Assembly (NCBI GenBank): GCA_037176885.1
Contig: JAWWNJ010000154.1
Location: 434,001 to 498,000 of the forward strand
Reading direction: 5' to 3'
Source of the DNA: Favolaschia claudopus
Taxonomy: Eukaryota > Basidiomycota > Agaricomycetes > Agaricales > Mycenaceae
DNA: 64,000 nt
Shown here: positions 1 to 11,532 of the stretch, piece by piece
How the letters are laid out: every line of letters begins with the position of its first letter
How positions within the stretch are numbered: position 1 is the first letter of the stretch
The notes under the pieces: model-generated
What the model saw: the letters and a program-made list of their open reading frames with translations, nothing else
What the model was told of the DNA's origin: nothing
Database searches by the model: none
Translations under genes and position numbers: made by a program

Positions 1-2017
1 TCGACCAGAACGGGGCGCTTGACACTATCAAAGTCAAGGACAACTTCCCCCTTTTCGATACCAGTCTCTCATGCAGTCTCGGCCTGGCTGACTTCACTGC
101 AAATGTCGACACGAACGTCGACCTTGACTCGCAGATGAACATTGGCTGTGCGTTTGTTCCTTCTTTCCTAGCCATACATGGAATTAATCGTTTCTTTACG
201 ATATCTAGTTGCCATCCTGATGAACGGCACTGTCGTTCCCCCGGCCATCGACGACTTCGGTATCTCTGCCGTCGTGTCCGGATACGCCAAGGGCACGATC
301 AACATCAACGCGCTGCTCTCTGGCGACATCGACAGCGGAAACATCCCCGTCTTCAAAGCTGTACGTGGCCTGCCCTGCTTTCATCTTTCACACTTTCGAA
401 ATAAACTTACATCCTTCTTTCAACAGGGAATTCCCGGTCTCAGTCTCCCGGGTATCTTTACCCTTGGCCCCCAGGCTGCCATCAACGTTCGCGCCGGTGC
501 CGGTATAACCCTCAACACCGCCGTCGCCGTCCCCATCACCTGGAACTTCCCCCTCCTCGAATTCGTCATGCCTCCTCAGGAAGGCGCTGCTCAGGGTGAT
601 GCAGCGGAGTCCAACACCGCTGTCGACTTCCAAGCTAGCTTCGCGCCCGGTGACCTTAATGCCGACGCCGAAGTGCACGTTATCCCGAGCTTGAACTTCG
701 GTATCGATGCGATTGGTGGGTTCGCGAAGGCACAGGTGTTCATTGAGGCGGATGCGGATGGCCGTGTTGATATGAACAGCACGATTGGCACGGATTTGAG
801 CATGGATGGATGCGTGAAGATGTCGTGAGTCTTCTTTCTCTTGATTTTTCTGCCGAACCTTGAATGCTAAGGAATTCATTAGTACTGGTATCAACGTCAA
901 CGCTGGTGCGCGCGGGACGTTCCTCAAGTTCTTCAGCGACGCTACGACCATCCCCATCTTCAACAAGCGTGCTGATCTGTTCACGAAATGCTTCGGTGCC
1001 GGCGACGGTCCTGCCTCTGCGGTTTTGGACAATGGTGACGGAACCTTCACCAACGGCGCGGGTGACCTCGTCAACGAGAACGGTGAACTGGTCGACGCTG
1101 ATGGCAAGGTCATCCCCGACAACGACGCTGCGGATGCTGACGAAGAGGTCGCACCCATCGTTGGTGAAGACGGCAAACCCATTGCTGACGATGCGGTTAT
1201 CATTGACAACGGCGATGGTACTTTCGAGGACGGTCTCGGTGAGTTTTTCGTTTCACCGGGGAAAGAGTGCGGTTCTCAGTTCATATCATCAGGCAACCCA
1301 ACTAACGCTGACGGCCAACTGATTGACGACGAGGGCAACCTCCTCGGCAGCGAGCTCGACTTGGCAGGCATCAAGGATGACGATGGTGCAGACATCGCTC
1401 CGGACGATGTCCTCGTCGAAAACGAAGACGGCAGCTTCACCGCCAACGATGGCTCACAACTCGACGCGGACGGCAACCCCATTGACAGCAACGGTCTCAC
1501 CACTGGCGCTGGCATGGAACAGGTCGTCGACGAGAACGGTAACCCCATCGCGCCTGAGGACCTCATCATCGACAACGAAGATGGTTCCTTCTCTGACTTC
1601 TTCGGTAACATCGTCGACCAGTGGGGTGGTGCTATCGACGTGAACGGCACGGATATCATCCCCACCACGCTCACTCCTCAGACTGTTCTCGAGCAGCCCA
1701 AGCAGGAGGATGCAGACCCTCTCCCCGCTGCCGATCCTGATGCCCCCAAAATCAAGACTGCCGATGAAGTCAAGCAGCTCGCCGCCGGTACGCTACTTCA
1801 TCGTAAATCTCCATGATTCACTGGGCTTATTGTTTTTCTAGATCTCCTCAAGAAGGGCGCACCCGCACCCGCTGCTGACAAGAAGGAGGATGCTCCTCCC
1901 GCACCACCTCGCAGGCGCACAAGCGAGAAGCTTGCCAAGCGCGCCTTCGGCTGCTCTCCCTCCTTCGTTGGCAACACCCCAGTAACCAAGGTAGACCAAC
2001 TCGTCCGGTTCTTCTAA
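1..2017 (+). CDS. Secreted-type acidic repeat protein, 5' end missing
   Basis: The gene enters from the left edge, so its start and any signal peptide are not visible. The frame is open through exons of about 3-147, 209-360, 427-824, 893-1238, 1293-1787 and 1842-2017, with GT-AG introns of 54-68 nt, and stops at 2015-2017 after a QLVRFF end. The first half is a hydrophilic, Gly/Asn/Asp-rich beta-type region. The second half holds four copies of a DNGDGTF / ENEDGSF / DNEDGSF motif spaced through acidic linkers such as VDENGNPIAPEDLI. The tail is Pro/Ala/Lys-rich with two Cys. I do not recognise a catalytic family. It resembles uncharacterised fungal cell-surface proteins. The Asp/Asn/Gly motifs look like calcium-loop sequences, but calcium binding is only inference. 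Confidence 0.75.
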
Positions 2018-2412
2018 AAGGTTGTTTGTATGGCTGTATCATTGTGTTTATTGTATCGTAATTAGTTCTATTTTACACAAATTTAAAGAGGTTTAAGGAG
2101 CAAGTGAAATGCTGAGTGTTGGTAGGGCGGCGTTCATCACGCAGTCTGCAGTAGAATGGGATGTCGTGGCGGGCTGGCACCGAGATTGCCACAAAACGTC
2201 TGTTTCGATGCCGCTGTCATATGCTGCAGCTGTAGCTCAAGCACGAGGAAGACAGAACGTGGGCATAGATGCGGATGAAGACAAACCGATACAGATGTTG
2301 TGAAAGGGCTGGAGTCTGCTGGAGTTGGAGAGTTTTCCGATATCGATCGCTGTAGTCGAAAAGGCTTGCTCTCAACCTTCAATTCAAAGATCCCAATATG
2401 TATTCACTGTCG

Positions 2413-2740
2413 TAAAAGACGGCTCCCCAATATACTTCCAAAACGGTACGCGTCGGCCGCTACTTCTGGCTGCACTGAAGACATTTGAGACAGAATGCGA
2501 AGCTATTCCAGGTCAATACCCACCTTATCAACCCTTGAACTTTGCGTTCCGTGAGTCTATAATCTCGTGGTAGCCACCAGCGTCCCCATGATTGCGGATA
2601 CACCGACATTGTGCCGCTGCGCATCTTCGTCATGAGCTCGCCAGCCGCTGTAGACCGTCGAGTTGATAACACCAGGTCTTTGTCCGTCCAGTCAATTCGA
2701 AACTTGATTCCCAAGTTTTAGGACCTTCTGTACAAAGATG
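2413..2740 (-). pseudogene. Degenerate RAD52 fragment
   Basis: Read on the minus strand, this stretch follows the intact RAD52 gene at 9218-11280 in order. A KLG-like segment lies near 2719. NVGVSAIM (identical in RAD52) begins at 2610. A GATAAG exon end comes at 2529, followed by a GTGGGT donor and a 49-nt intron ending in CAG; the RAD52 intron at the same place is 48 nt. Then come C..QK and FGSILGSRL, matching RAD52 FGNVLGNCL. Several stops and frame changes interrupt it, and it lacks roughly 70 nt and 27 nt of internal sequence compared with RAD52. Keeping the intron means it arose by DNA duplication, not from a processed transcript. It should be non-functional. Confidence is limited because the alignment was made by eye. 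Confidence 0.6.
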
Positions 2741-3179
2741 CAAAGCGTGGCAAATGAATTGATGGGATAACCAAAAAGCCGGGATATCAAGAAAACTGCG
2801 GCCGCAACAAACAGCCTCAGATTTGCAGGCTCTGAGCTCGATTCATAGGCCCGGGGCTCCGAGTCCATAGTAAATGTACTTTCGGTTAGGCAAAACCGGA
2901 AAACTTGTCGCCGAACTGGCGCAAAAATGATTGAAGCCAAATGAGGGGAGAATGACGAGGCACTTGAAGTTGTTGTCGGTAGCTCAGAAGGCGTCCTTCG
3001 AGGCACGAAGAACTGGAGGAAAAGATGGAGGGGAGTGGACCAGTAGTGGACTGGGAGCAACATGTCACGCTGTAGGTCACAGTCGCTTTTGCCCTCCTTT
3101 GCCGCGGCGGGAGGCTATTGACCGAGGTTTCTCCGCTCGGGAATCAAGAGTTGTTCTCGTTTACCTTTCATGCTGGGAG

Positions 3180-3185
3180 TATAAA
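3180..3185 (+). promoter_or_regulatory. TATA box of the MFS transporter gene
   Basis: TATAAA lies 38 nt upstream of the ATG at 3218, which implies a very short 5' leader. Confidence 0.5.
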
Positions 3186-3217
3186 GCCCTGAAGCTTACG
3201 ATTCTCTTCCTTCGAGA

Positions 3218-5229
3218 ATGGAGCGTCCTACTTTGACCCCAGTAACCTATCCGCCGGCGCCGTCGGATGTGCATAAGACCGTCAGCCACAACGAAACTCA
3301 GCCAGCCACTAGTATAGCTCAATCGTATGAACCCTCGAAGCGACAGATCCTTCTGGGGAGAGTGCAGACAGCTGCACTATGCTGGGCCGTATTTCTAGCC
3401 GGGTGGTAAGTGTCATGCGTGTTGTAGGCTGCCAGACAATTGATTTCTATTCGAGGAACGACGGCACCCTTGGCCCTCTCCTTCCCCGAATCCAGGAAGT
3501 GTATCATGTATCATATGCTTCAGTCTTCTCTCGCTCTACGAATATTAATGACAGGCTCACAGCTAGGATATCTGATAGTCTCTCTACTTTTCGTCTGCCA
3601 ATGTGTGGTATGTGAAGCACCGGCCTGAATGTAACCTCCATCCAACCGCGAGGGCGATAGGGCTCCATTACCGGCGCGCTATTAACTATATGGCTGACTC
3701 CAAAATTCGGATTCGGAAAGGTATCCCCGGTTCACGTTCAACGAACTACCATTTACTGACTCGGAAACGCAGATGTTGATTTGGGGTAAGTACTTCATGC
3801 TTCCATCGCTGCATGACCAGCGATTCAACTTTTGTTTTTTTCTAGCTCCCATCACTCAGCTCATAGGCTATAGTCTCCAAGCCGCAGCCCTTCCTTTTCC
3901 CGTTTTCGCGGTGTCCTGCTTTCTCAATGGTATCGGAGTATCTATACTGGTAAGAGGCTCCCTCGAAATAATCTCCAGCGAAATCAACCGTCGAAATAGG
4001 ATGCTCAAGCGAATGGATACGCGGCCGGTTTCAAGCGGAGCCCTGATACCAAATTAGGGCTGGTTCAGGTTGCTTATGGTGTGTCCTCTATCCCACACTG
4101 AACACGAAACTGAGAACTCACATTCCTCAGGGGCGGGAATATTCGCCTCGCCTCTTGTATCGACTCAATTTGCCCAACTGGAGCACTGGTCGTTCCACTA
4201 CTTGGTGTCCTTGGGTCTCACCTTGTCCAATATGCTGATTTTATTCGTCGTCTTTCGCGGAAAGACCCAGGACGGTGTGCTATATTCCTTTTCAACCAGC
4301 GAATATCGCTCAACGGCCTTGTAGAATGCCTGGCAACGCTAGGCCAGGCGGCAGTCGACAAGGGAACCAGCTCAGAGAGCCACATGCGACAGGTTTTGAC
4401 TATGAAGTCGCTGCATCTTCTGGCCCTTTTCCTGTTCGTGCACGTAGGAGTTGGGGTTGCCATCGCAGGTGAAGAACTTGTTTTGTATCCATTTGGGTCC
4501 ACTGAAATGTTTCCCATTTGTAGGCTGGACCGTGAGTTTTATGATTAGTGTTCGAGGCGGAGGCGCCTCTGCGGGATATATTGCGGCGGGTTATTCTGGA
4601 GGTTAGCGATTTTTCTATGAGTTTGATTTGATACCGACTGGCTGCAGGGGCCACATTGGGTCGAATTATGCTGATACTGATGAACAAGAAGGTTCTTCGT
4701 CCCTGAGATATCCTGTTTCGAGAAAATATTGACCCGCTCTAACATTCCAGGTGAACGAGAAATGGGCAATATACTTCTATTCCGTAGTAGCCATCGGGTA
4801 ATCGTCCCCTAATCTGTATTTTGTGCATGTGCAATTTACAAAGAATTTCAGGTTGCAACTCGTAGTCTGGTTTGTCCCCTCTCTAATAGCCGGCGCCATC
4901 TGCGTTGCCTTTGTCGGGCTGATGACGGGACCAATCTACCCCCTCGCATTAAACCGCGCTGCAAAATTGTTCCCTCCATGGCTGCTCACGGCTTCAATGT
5001 CATGGATGGCTGCGATGGCTACAGTCGGCGGCGCCGTCGTGCCGTTTATAGCGGGTGCCATTTCTTCTAAAGCGGGTATCAAGACTCTGCAGCCTGTGTA
5101 CGACTTGCTTTCTTTCTTTCCAGACTGAGCCGTTGACAGTTTGTGGGGCGCATTTATAGGATAGTCGCTATGATGGTGGCTATGGTTTTTGTCTGGATGC
5201 TAGTTCCTAAACACACACGACGCGACTGA
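3218..5229 (+). CDS. MFS transporter, bypass-of-stop-codon-6-like
   Basis: This is a major facilitator superfamily permease of the fungal BSC6-like group, predicted to sit in the plasma or an internal membrane with about 12 helices. The substrate is unknown. The protein starts MERPTLTPVTYPP with a soluble N-terminus, then helix 1 (LCWAVFLAGW) and NDGTLGPLLPRIQ. Later come the family-typical DAQANGY segment, FASPLVSTQFAQL, FMISVRGGGASAGYIAAGY and LTGPIYPLALNRAAKLFPPW-like stretches. The reading frame closes through about ten short introns. The last exon encodes MVAMVFVWMLVPKHTRRD and stops at 5227-5229. The DAQANGY exon is found only if an intron is removed just upstream of about 3999. No inactivating change was seen. 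No neighbour suggests a substrate. Confidence 0.88.
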
Positions 5230-6378
5230 GATCGATACCGGCTCGCAAGTTCGTCAAATGTTTGTCCATCTCGCTCTTACTGAATTCCTTTCCAGCTGAG
5301 ATGACCTGACAATGCGAAGGATTTTCTCTGTCATGTACATTTAATTCAACTATGGAAAAGCGATTGACCCTCCGTTTTCACATCGACGTTTTCATGTCGC
5401 TTTTTTGGTGTTATGCTAATTTCCCACGGTTCAATTCGCAGTAAATTGTCCGAATATCGAGAAAGAGTAAGTTCGTAACATTATGCATTTCCTTATGCCC
5501 CAAATGGGTTATTGTCTTGATCCTCCTTAGACTCTGTGCCGTTGTTGATGATCACCTTGCTTTAGCTAGGTCCCCCTCGGTGGCAAATCGATGCCGAAAT
5601 CTGCCAAAAACAAACACGTGCATACAACAGTGCTTTCCTGTCGGTCGAAATTCGTCTCTGCCAGTCGTCAACAGAACCAAACAACAGCGCGTTTCCGATT
5701 TCCGACCGTAGAAATTCGTCTCTGCCTATACCAGTATTACCACGCAACTACAAACACTCGGAGCTTTCCAACATCACCGGCCACCTCATTGCTGAACCCG
5801 TTTTGTGCGGCACTACACGGCCCCGGCGCGCTGAGCAAAACATGGAAATTGTGGATAATATGGAATCTTCTCGTGTTTTCTTACTTAATACTAAAAGACA
5901 ATAAACACATTTTGCGCCTTCATGCAATCCTCTTCACGTTCGAAGTGCGGTTGAAGCATCTGCACTACTAGTACTGTAAAGCAAGGTTCTAGACGCCAAG
6001 GGCGGCACCTAGTTCTCTAAACAAAGTACATACTGGGGTTGAAATATTATGTAACCTATGTATCGACGGATGTTGAACTTTTTGACAGCGATACGTCGGA
6101 AACTCCCATCATCAACCGATTCACATGCATCCTCTGAATTCCTCTCATGCTGAATGAATCGCCCTGTTCGATTATATGCTTCCGAAAGATTTGAAGTGGT
6201 GTTGTCAAGGTTACCTGGGCACCTCACCATGATTTTTGAATGAGAAACCAGCGCGCTGATCTTCCCCGCGCGCGATCCACATTGTGGATGCAGTAACGTC
6301 GCCTGGCTACTAATACACTATATAAAGGGAGTTATGAAGGAAAGTTGCGTCTTGCGCACTCAAGATTCGACCACTGGC
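5230..6378. other. Intergenic region
   Basis: No gene could be supported. It contains a 16-bp direct repeat, GAAATTCGTCTCTGCC, at about 5647 and 5711, and one copy of a dispersed TTCCCACGGTTCAA motif at 5421. The right end is the promoter of the next gene. Confidence 0.5.
6321..6326 (+). promoter_or_regulatory. TATA box of the small GPI-type protein gene
   Basis: TATAAA inside CTATATAAAGGG lies 58 nt upstream of the first ATG at 6379. Confidence 0.55.
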
Positions 6379-7128
6379 ATGATGTCTCGCTGTCTCCTTT
6401 GGGCGGGTTTTGCGACAATTGGTGAGTCGGTCCTCCTTTACAGTTTGGAATCAGCTACTGTGAATGAGTGCTGAGCGCTGAGCTACCAAAGCTACGGCAC
6501 AGACTCTTAAACTGGTTACACCAGTACAGACAGGTGGTGTGACGGTACTAGTGAGCCAGACGGATTCCATCTCCGCTCTGGGCGTCGGGGCGGATGGGAT
6601 GACTACATATCTGAGGGTAGGAGCGGAAACCCTGGCCGTTGAAATTTCGGGCACAGTCACAAAAACGCTTCTTGCCGCGCCCATCCCATACACTGGTGCG
6701 CTGGTTCCCCCTTCTATTCGATTGAGTATTCTCCTCACAGCCAGCGATGATGATTCTTAGAAACTTTCCTCGAAGACGCGTCCAAATTCGTGATGGGCGC
6801 CTCAGACAGCGGATTGTCGGAGACGTGCACGTTTGGGGCGGACAACCAAGGAGCTTGTGTGGTACAATTCGTTTCCGCGGGACCCTCAGGGACATCAACG
6901 TTGACTTCGACGTATTCGGGACCGGTGGTGCCATGGTACACCCTGAATGCTGCGGCAGCGGGGGAAAGTCGGTTTTCCACGTCTACGTCGCCAAGCAGCC
7001 TGGGGGCGTTGGAGACTGGGGCGTCGTCTGCTTCGAGCCCCTCACCTTCTGCGCCGAACAGTGCCTCAACACTGACTTCGGTATCGCTGATTATACCCAT
7101 TTTCGTCACGGTGTTGTACCTCCTTTGA
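6379..7128 (+). CDS. Small secreted, probably GPI-anchored protein
   Basis: Three exons (6379-6421, 6492-6695, 6761-7128) give 204 residues. The N-terminus, MMSRCLLWAGFATIATAQ, looks like a signal peptide with cleavage after Ala-Gln. The mature part has Val/Thr-rich beta-like sequence with a Cys pair (ETCTFGADNQGAC), then a Ser/Ala/Pro-rich stalk (ASSASSPSPSAPNSAS). It ends in a hydrophobic tail, VSLIIPIFVTVLYLL, with no charged residues after it, as in GPI-anchor signals. This layout is common in Agaricomycete cell-wall or surface proteins of unknown role. A second in-frame ATG follows directly, so the start could be 6382. The function is unknown. Confidence 0.75.
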
Positions 7129-7397
7129 TTCCAGTTAGCCGTGAATGTTCTTGCAATGCTCGAGTCAGAACCGATATCGGATGGGAACAGTGTCAGAATG
7201 CCATTGTTTTAGAATTGAACCAATTGGTTTCCCACGGTTCAATTTGCTTCGTCAACGCAGTTCAACATTCATTTATACAGATATGGTCAAGACAAAGATA
7301 CTCGAGAGTTGCTCGAGAGAGATGAATAATATTACCCAGTCGCCATGCTAATTTACAACGCTCAAATCAGAGAAGGAGCACAAAAGACACGATCGTC

Positions 7398-8422
7398 TTA
7401 CCGTTTAAGCCCAGCGGCGTCGCCGTTGAACAGATCCTGGTCACCGGGATTCGGCCCCGAGTCAGCGTACTGCCAGAACGTTGCAAAGCTGTAGATTTGC
7501 TCCATCATTATGGAAATGTTGGGGACACATTCAGAAGACTGACCTCCACCCAGCTGGTACCGTCCCGATGCTGGATGCATAGTGCGCAATCCACAGAGGA
7601 TTATTGGAACCAAAAGCAGCGCTATTTCCAGTGCAAGTGGTCCACCAGTCGGTTGTGGTGTAGATGACTAGCAATGAAATTGAACGAGGAAGACGGTGAG
7701 AACGGAGGCACTACGAACCTGGATACCTGTATGTAAGATATCAGAAGGTGAATTGGAAGTTGTAGAGTATATATACTCGCCGAGTAGTCGCTGCGTGGTA
7801 AGTCGACGAAAAGTCGGATATCCAGGAGACCATCGCGGAGTGGCTGAGACCATAGCATTCCGCACCACTTGGATTGTCTGTGAGATATAGTTAGCCAGGG
7901 TCCGGTAGAGAATAAGGAAAAACGAGGTATGTACACTCAATGTCTAATGCTCCAGGAAGAGTTATACCGTCCCCGCTCCAGCCACCTGCAGATCGTAAAC
8001 TGTTAGATGAATTTTTGAGCAGGGACTCTTTTTCTCGCACCTCCGTGAGCGAGGAAGAACTTGGCTTGAGTAGCACCAGAGCTGGTATCAGGATGCGCAA
8101 AGTGATACCCTCCTCTGATGAGGCCTGCATTGGTAGCGCCGGTGTATTTAGAGCTGAATGTCGAGTCTATGAACGCTAGAGTTTCGGGACGTTAATCAAT
8201 GCATATAAATGTGTCGTGGTTTTCCAGCATACTGGTGCCTTCGGTAGCCTTGATGTAAACGAATGAGACACCGCTGGCCTTGACATTTGCCCAGTTTACG
8301 GTCGCCTGGAAATGCGATACGTCGATTCCTTGCGGCTGGGCGCGCTCAGCAAGATCTCGGAAGACAATGGATGCCGCATGGCAGAGGACAGGGCAGACGA
8401 AGAGAAGTTGAGGGAGCTTCAT
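7398..8422 (-). CDS. Secreted GH25 lysozyme (Chalaropsis type)
   Basis: This is a glycoside hydrolase family 25 muramidase, expected to cut the MurNAc-GlcNAc bond of bacterial peptidoglycan outside the cell. The chosen start, MKLPQLLFVCPVLCHA, gives a signal peptide; a longer frame begins at 8458 but would bury it. After a short pro-region come QGIDVSHFQ, with the first catalytic-site Asp, and VYIKATEGT. Then GGYHFAHP, GALDIEYNPSGAECYGL (the DxE catalytic pair), VIYTTTDWWTTC, NPLWIAHYASS and FWQYADSG follow. It ends FNGDAAGLKR at 7398. Five short introns must be removed; all motifs are intact. Fungi lack peptidoglycan, so a digestive or defensive role against bacteria is likely. Confidence 0.9.
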
Positions 8423-9217
8423 TGCAGCGACGGAGGCTGGGTTGTTCCTCTGTTGCAAGAGAGGACTATTTATGCGATAAATGAAGTGTTATCTATAGCT
8501 TCGACCATGCGCAATAAACTGTCAAACCGTCAAGGAAGAGATCTAGAGTCGCTTGCCAGTGGAGCGTTGCCTTCAAGTTCGGTCCACGCCATGACGCCGT
8601 ACCACAAGGATGTCAAGGAACGTGCAACGGAGACCAGTAAAAATTGTGCAAGTGGAGGTCACGGTCATCAGCAGACCTTCCATGTGTCTAGAAAAGACTC
8701 GGCCGCTGAGAGTTACCAAACGAGTTGAATCTGTTGCCAAAAGGTCTGCGTTTAAATTTGATTTTAGGCCGGAAGCCACGGAATCTAAGTACGATACTGG
8801 TTGGATTGCAAAGTTCTGAAGAATATTTGAACAAAAGCTATATTATGGAGAGAAGTGAAGGAAAATACCGGCCGCAGTTGGCAGAACTAAGTACTTACTT
8901 TCGGTGTTCACTTCAAGGCGTTTTGTGAACTTCCCCCCCTTCGAGATTGTTATGACGCCTTTCAGAAATTCGAGGAGGGATTTTGACATGGGTCCTCTCG
9001 AGTTAGTGCTCCAGTAAAATCCCCATCGTTGAATTCGGTAAGATCCAGGATGTGGACCATCGTTGACTCAAGAGCAGTCGCATGCCGTAAAGGAACAATG
9101 GTCACAGATAGTCACATGTGACACACGCGATCACGCATACCTCAACCATCCCGACTTTTTGGTTCTCGCCACGACAGTCCTCTACTCTTGTTCTTGGTTT
9201 CTTGTCTATCTAGCCCC
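8423..9217. other. Divergent promoter region between GH25 and RAD52
   Basis: The two genes are transcribed away from each other across about 0.8 kb. I see no supportable gene. An AT-rich TATA-like stretch (minus-strand CATAAATAG, about 8466-8474) lies about 45 nt before the GH25 start. Confidence 0.5.
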
Positions 9218-11280
9218 ATGGCTGGCCCACTAAGCGGTCATCTCATTGACTCCTACGAATCTTCAATGTCCAACCAATCTATCTACACTGACGGCCTGAT
9301 TTCGTTCAGTCCCAGCATGCACGGACTCGGAGGCTTCAATCCGAATATGCACAGCACGCAGCAATCTTTGGCTTCTGATAGCCTCTCCCATGCATCCACT
9401 AGCATGGGTGAATCAATATATGACCGCGTCTCACGACTGCAAGCGAAGCTTAACCAGAAACTTGGCCCTGAATTCATCTCCACGCGACCCGGACCTGGCG
9501 GTGGCCCCAAGTTAACGTATGCGGAGGGCTGGAAAGTTATAAACGTCGCGAACGAAGTTTTCGGGTACCATGGATGGAGCTCCAATATCGTCAGTCTGAC
9601 GACCGACTACATGGATTTCAACGAGGAGACAAAACGATACAACGTCGGCGTCTCCGCAATCATGCGAGTGACGCTTAAGGAAGGTGTTCATCACGAAGAT
9701 GTGGGATATGGGATGATAGAAAACGTCAAGTCTCGAGGACAGGCGCTTGACAAGGTGCGTACCGTACGACCACGAAACGGAAAATGCTCAACTCTTCATC
9801 AGTGCAAGAAGGAGGCGGTGACTGACGGACTGAAGCGTACGCTTCGCACGTTCGGGAACGTCTTGGGGAACTGTCTCTACGACAAATCCTACACGTCGGA
9901 GATCGTCAAAATCAAACCACCTCCAGTGTGTATTCGTCTTCGGTCTCGCTTGAAACTTATTGTCTCAGTGTCTGACTGTGCTGCAGGTGAAATTTGACCA
10001 AAGTGAGCTACATCGGCTTCCACAATTTTCCGAAAAGCCGTCCCCTGCTGTGGCGACCTCCGCAGCAACGTCTGCCTCGATGAGCTCTCGGCCAATAGTC
10101 ACGACATCGACCCCCGTTCGCATGCCTCCCCCCGCTCCTCCACAACCCCCAAAGCATCAGGCCCAACAACAACCTGTGAAACCTATCTCGTCGGTGCCGC
10201 GGCACATGCAGCCCTCTGGTCTTCAGACACCCATCACGACACCTGGCGGGGAGCGTACAGTGTCATTCGCACAACCCGTCAAAGCTGAACCGGGCCCGCA
10301 ACAAATGAAACCACTGCAGGGGCAAATGCTTCCTCCGCCCCTACCTGCTGTTGATGACGCAGGAGACGAATCCTTTGGGTTCTCGGATGACGACGCCTTA
10401 TTTGCATGCGTCGATCTCGGGGATGGTGATCTTGGCCGCCCAATTGATTTCGAGGAGGGCACGGCGTGTAGCAGCACCCTTTCCCCCGGAGAAGAAGCGC
10501 CAGTGAAGGAGCCACCGCGCCAGTCGGTGCCGCAACCGCAGCCGCAGGTGCAAAGCAAGCCAGCAGGTTCTCATGGACCCATGGGTCTTGGGCGAACTAA
10601 TCAAGGTGTCGTACCTCAGCAAAACGCTCTACCGCGGCAAGGGACGTCCGCCACTATCGCCTCAACCAGCGTTATTCCCCGAAGTGGTGGATCGAGCAAA
10701 CCCCCTTCAGGCGGACCCTCACGCTCCAACGGCGGCGGCGCTGCCGGGTCTGCTGCACGCGCTCTTGCCATTGCCGCACATATTCGGAACACCACCCCTA
10801 CTTCATCGTCAACGTCGAATCAAAACCAGAACTCCGCTGCTGCATCGGACAGTGCGGCTCCAGGTCCACCACAGAAGCGCCCTGTAACACCGTCTGCGGG
10901 TAGCTTCAATTTCCCACAAGGAATGCCTGTGCGTCGGTCAATGCTGTGATATTCTTCTTGGTTTTTACTGATGATTGCGTTGAATAGGCAAGTTACCTGC
11001 AGGACCCTAACAAACCGCCACCTATGCTGCAGGGCTTAAAACGCGGTGCAGACGCGATGATGTACGCGTCCGAGCTTGCTAATTTTCCGTCTGTGCTGAT
11101 TTGTCTTGTAGGAGCTCCTCCACTCGGTCCGGCACTAGCGCTGGTATGGGCTTAAGCGGCAGCGGAGGCCAAGGTGGTGCAGCTCGCCGACCGCTTGCGA
11201 CGCTCGCGCACGATGGCCGGAATGCACCACCGGGGGAGTATCAGCAGGGTGAGCCGGATCCTAAGCGGCTGAGACGATGA
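9218..11280 (+). CDS. RAD52: RAD52 homologous recombination protein
   Basis: This is the recombination mediator that anneals single strands and loads Rad51 during double-strand break repair in the nucleus. The start MAGPLSGHLIDSYES is followed by a serine-rich leader, then the conserved Rad52/22 domain at about residues 75-230. That domain includes LTYAEGWKVINVANEVFGY, GWSSNI, NVGVSAIMRVTLK, GYGMIENVKSRGQALDK, CKKEAVTDGLKR and FGNVLGNCLYDKSY. A 48-nt intron splits ALDK from CKKE. The long C-terminal half is Pro/Gln/Ser-rich and disordered, with acidic DDAGDESFGFSDDDALF, the likely Rad51/RPA-binding part. Two more introns near 10930 and 11062 lead to the basic end DPKRLRR at 11280. A decayed partial copy lies 6.5 kb upstream on the other strand. 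Confidence 0.95.
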
Positions 11281-11532
11281 GGGTAGCTCTGAGTCTGGTA
11301 TATTCACATTTTCTTTCTCTCCTTTCTTATACGCAATATGTATAACACGCAATACGGTCAATTCACCAGGAATTCCTGCTTTGTTTCTTTCCAGTCTTTG
11401 TCGCGTGTCGCGTGTTGTCACGGTGTGACAGTGCCCATTTCTGCCCATTTACTTTCTTGACCTCTACGTTCATTCACCGTGGCTAATCGCCATAGCCACT
11501 CATCTCTTCTCCTTACCTTTTCTGCATCTCAG

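Larger units (their letters stand above)
2018..3217. other. Intergenic region with decayed gene remnant
   Basis: No intact gene was found between the repeat protein and the MFS transporter. The minus strand at about 2413-2740 holds the RAD52-like remnant listed separately. The right end is the MFS promoter. Other open frames here are short and do not look like known families. Confidence 0.6.

Noticed and set aside
388..1209. 273-residue minus-strand frame
   Set aside because: Mirror of the acidic repeat gene; its composition follows from antisense GAC/GAA codons.
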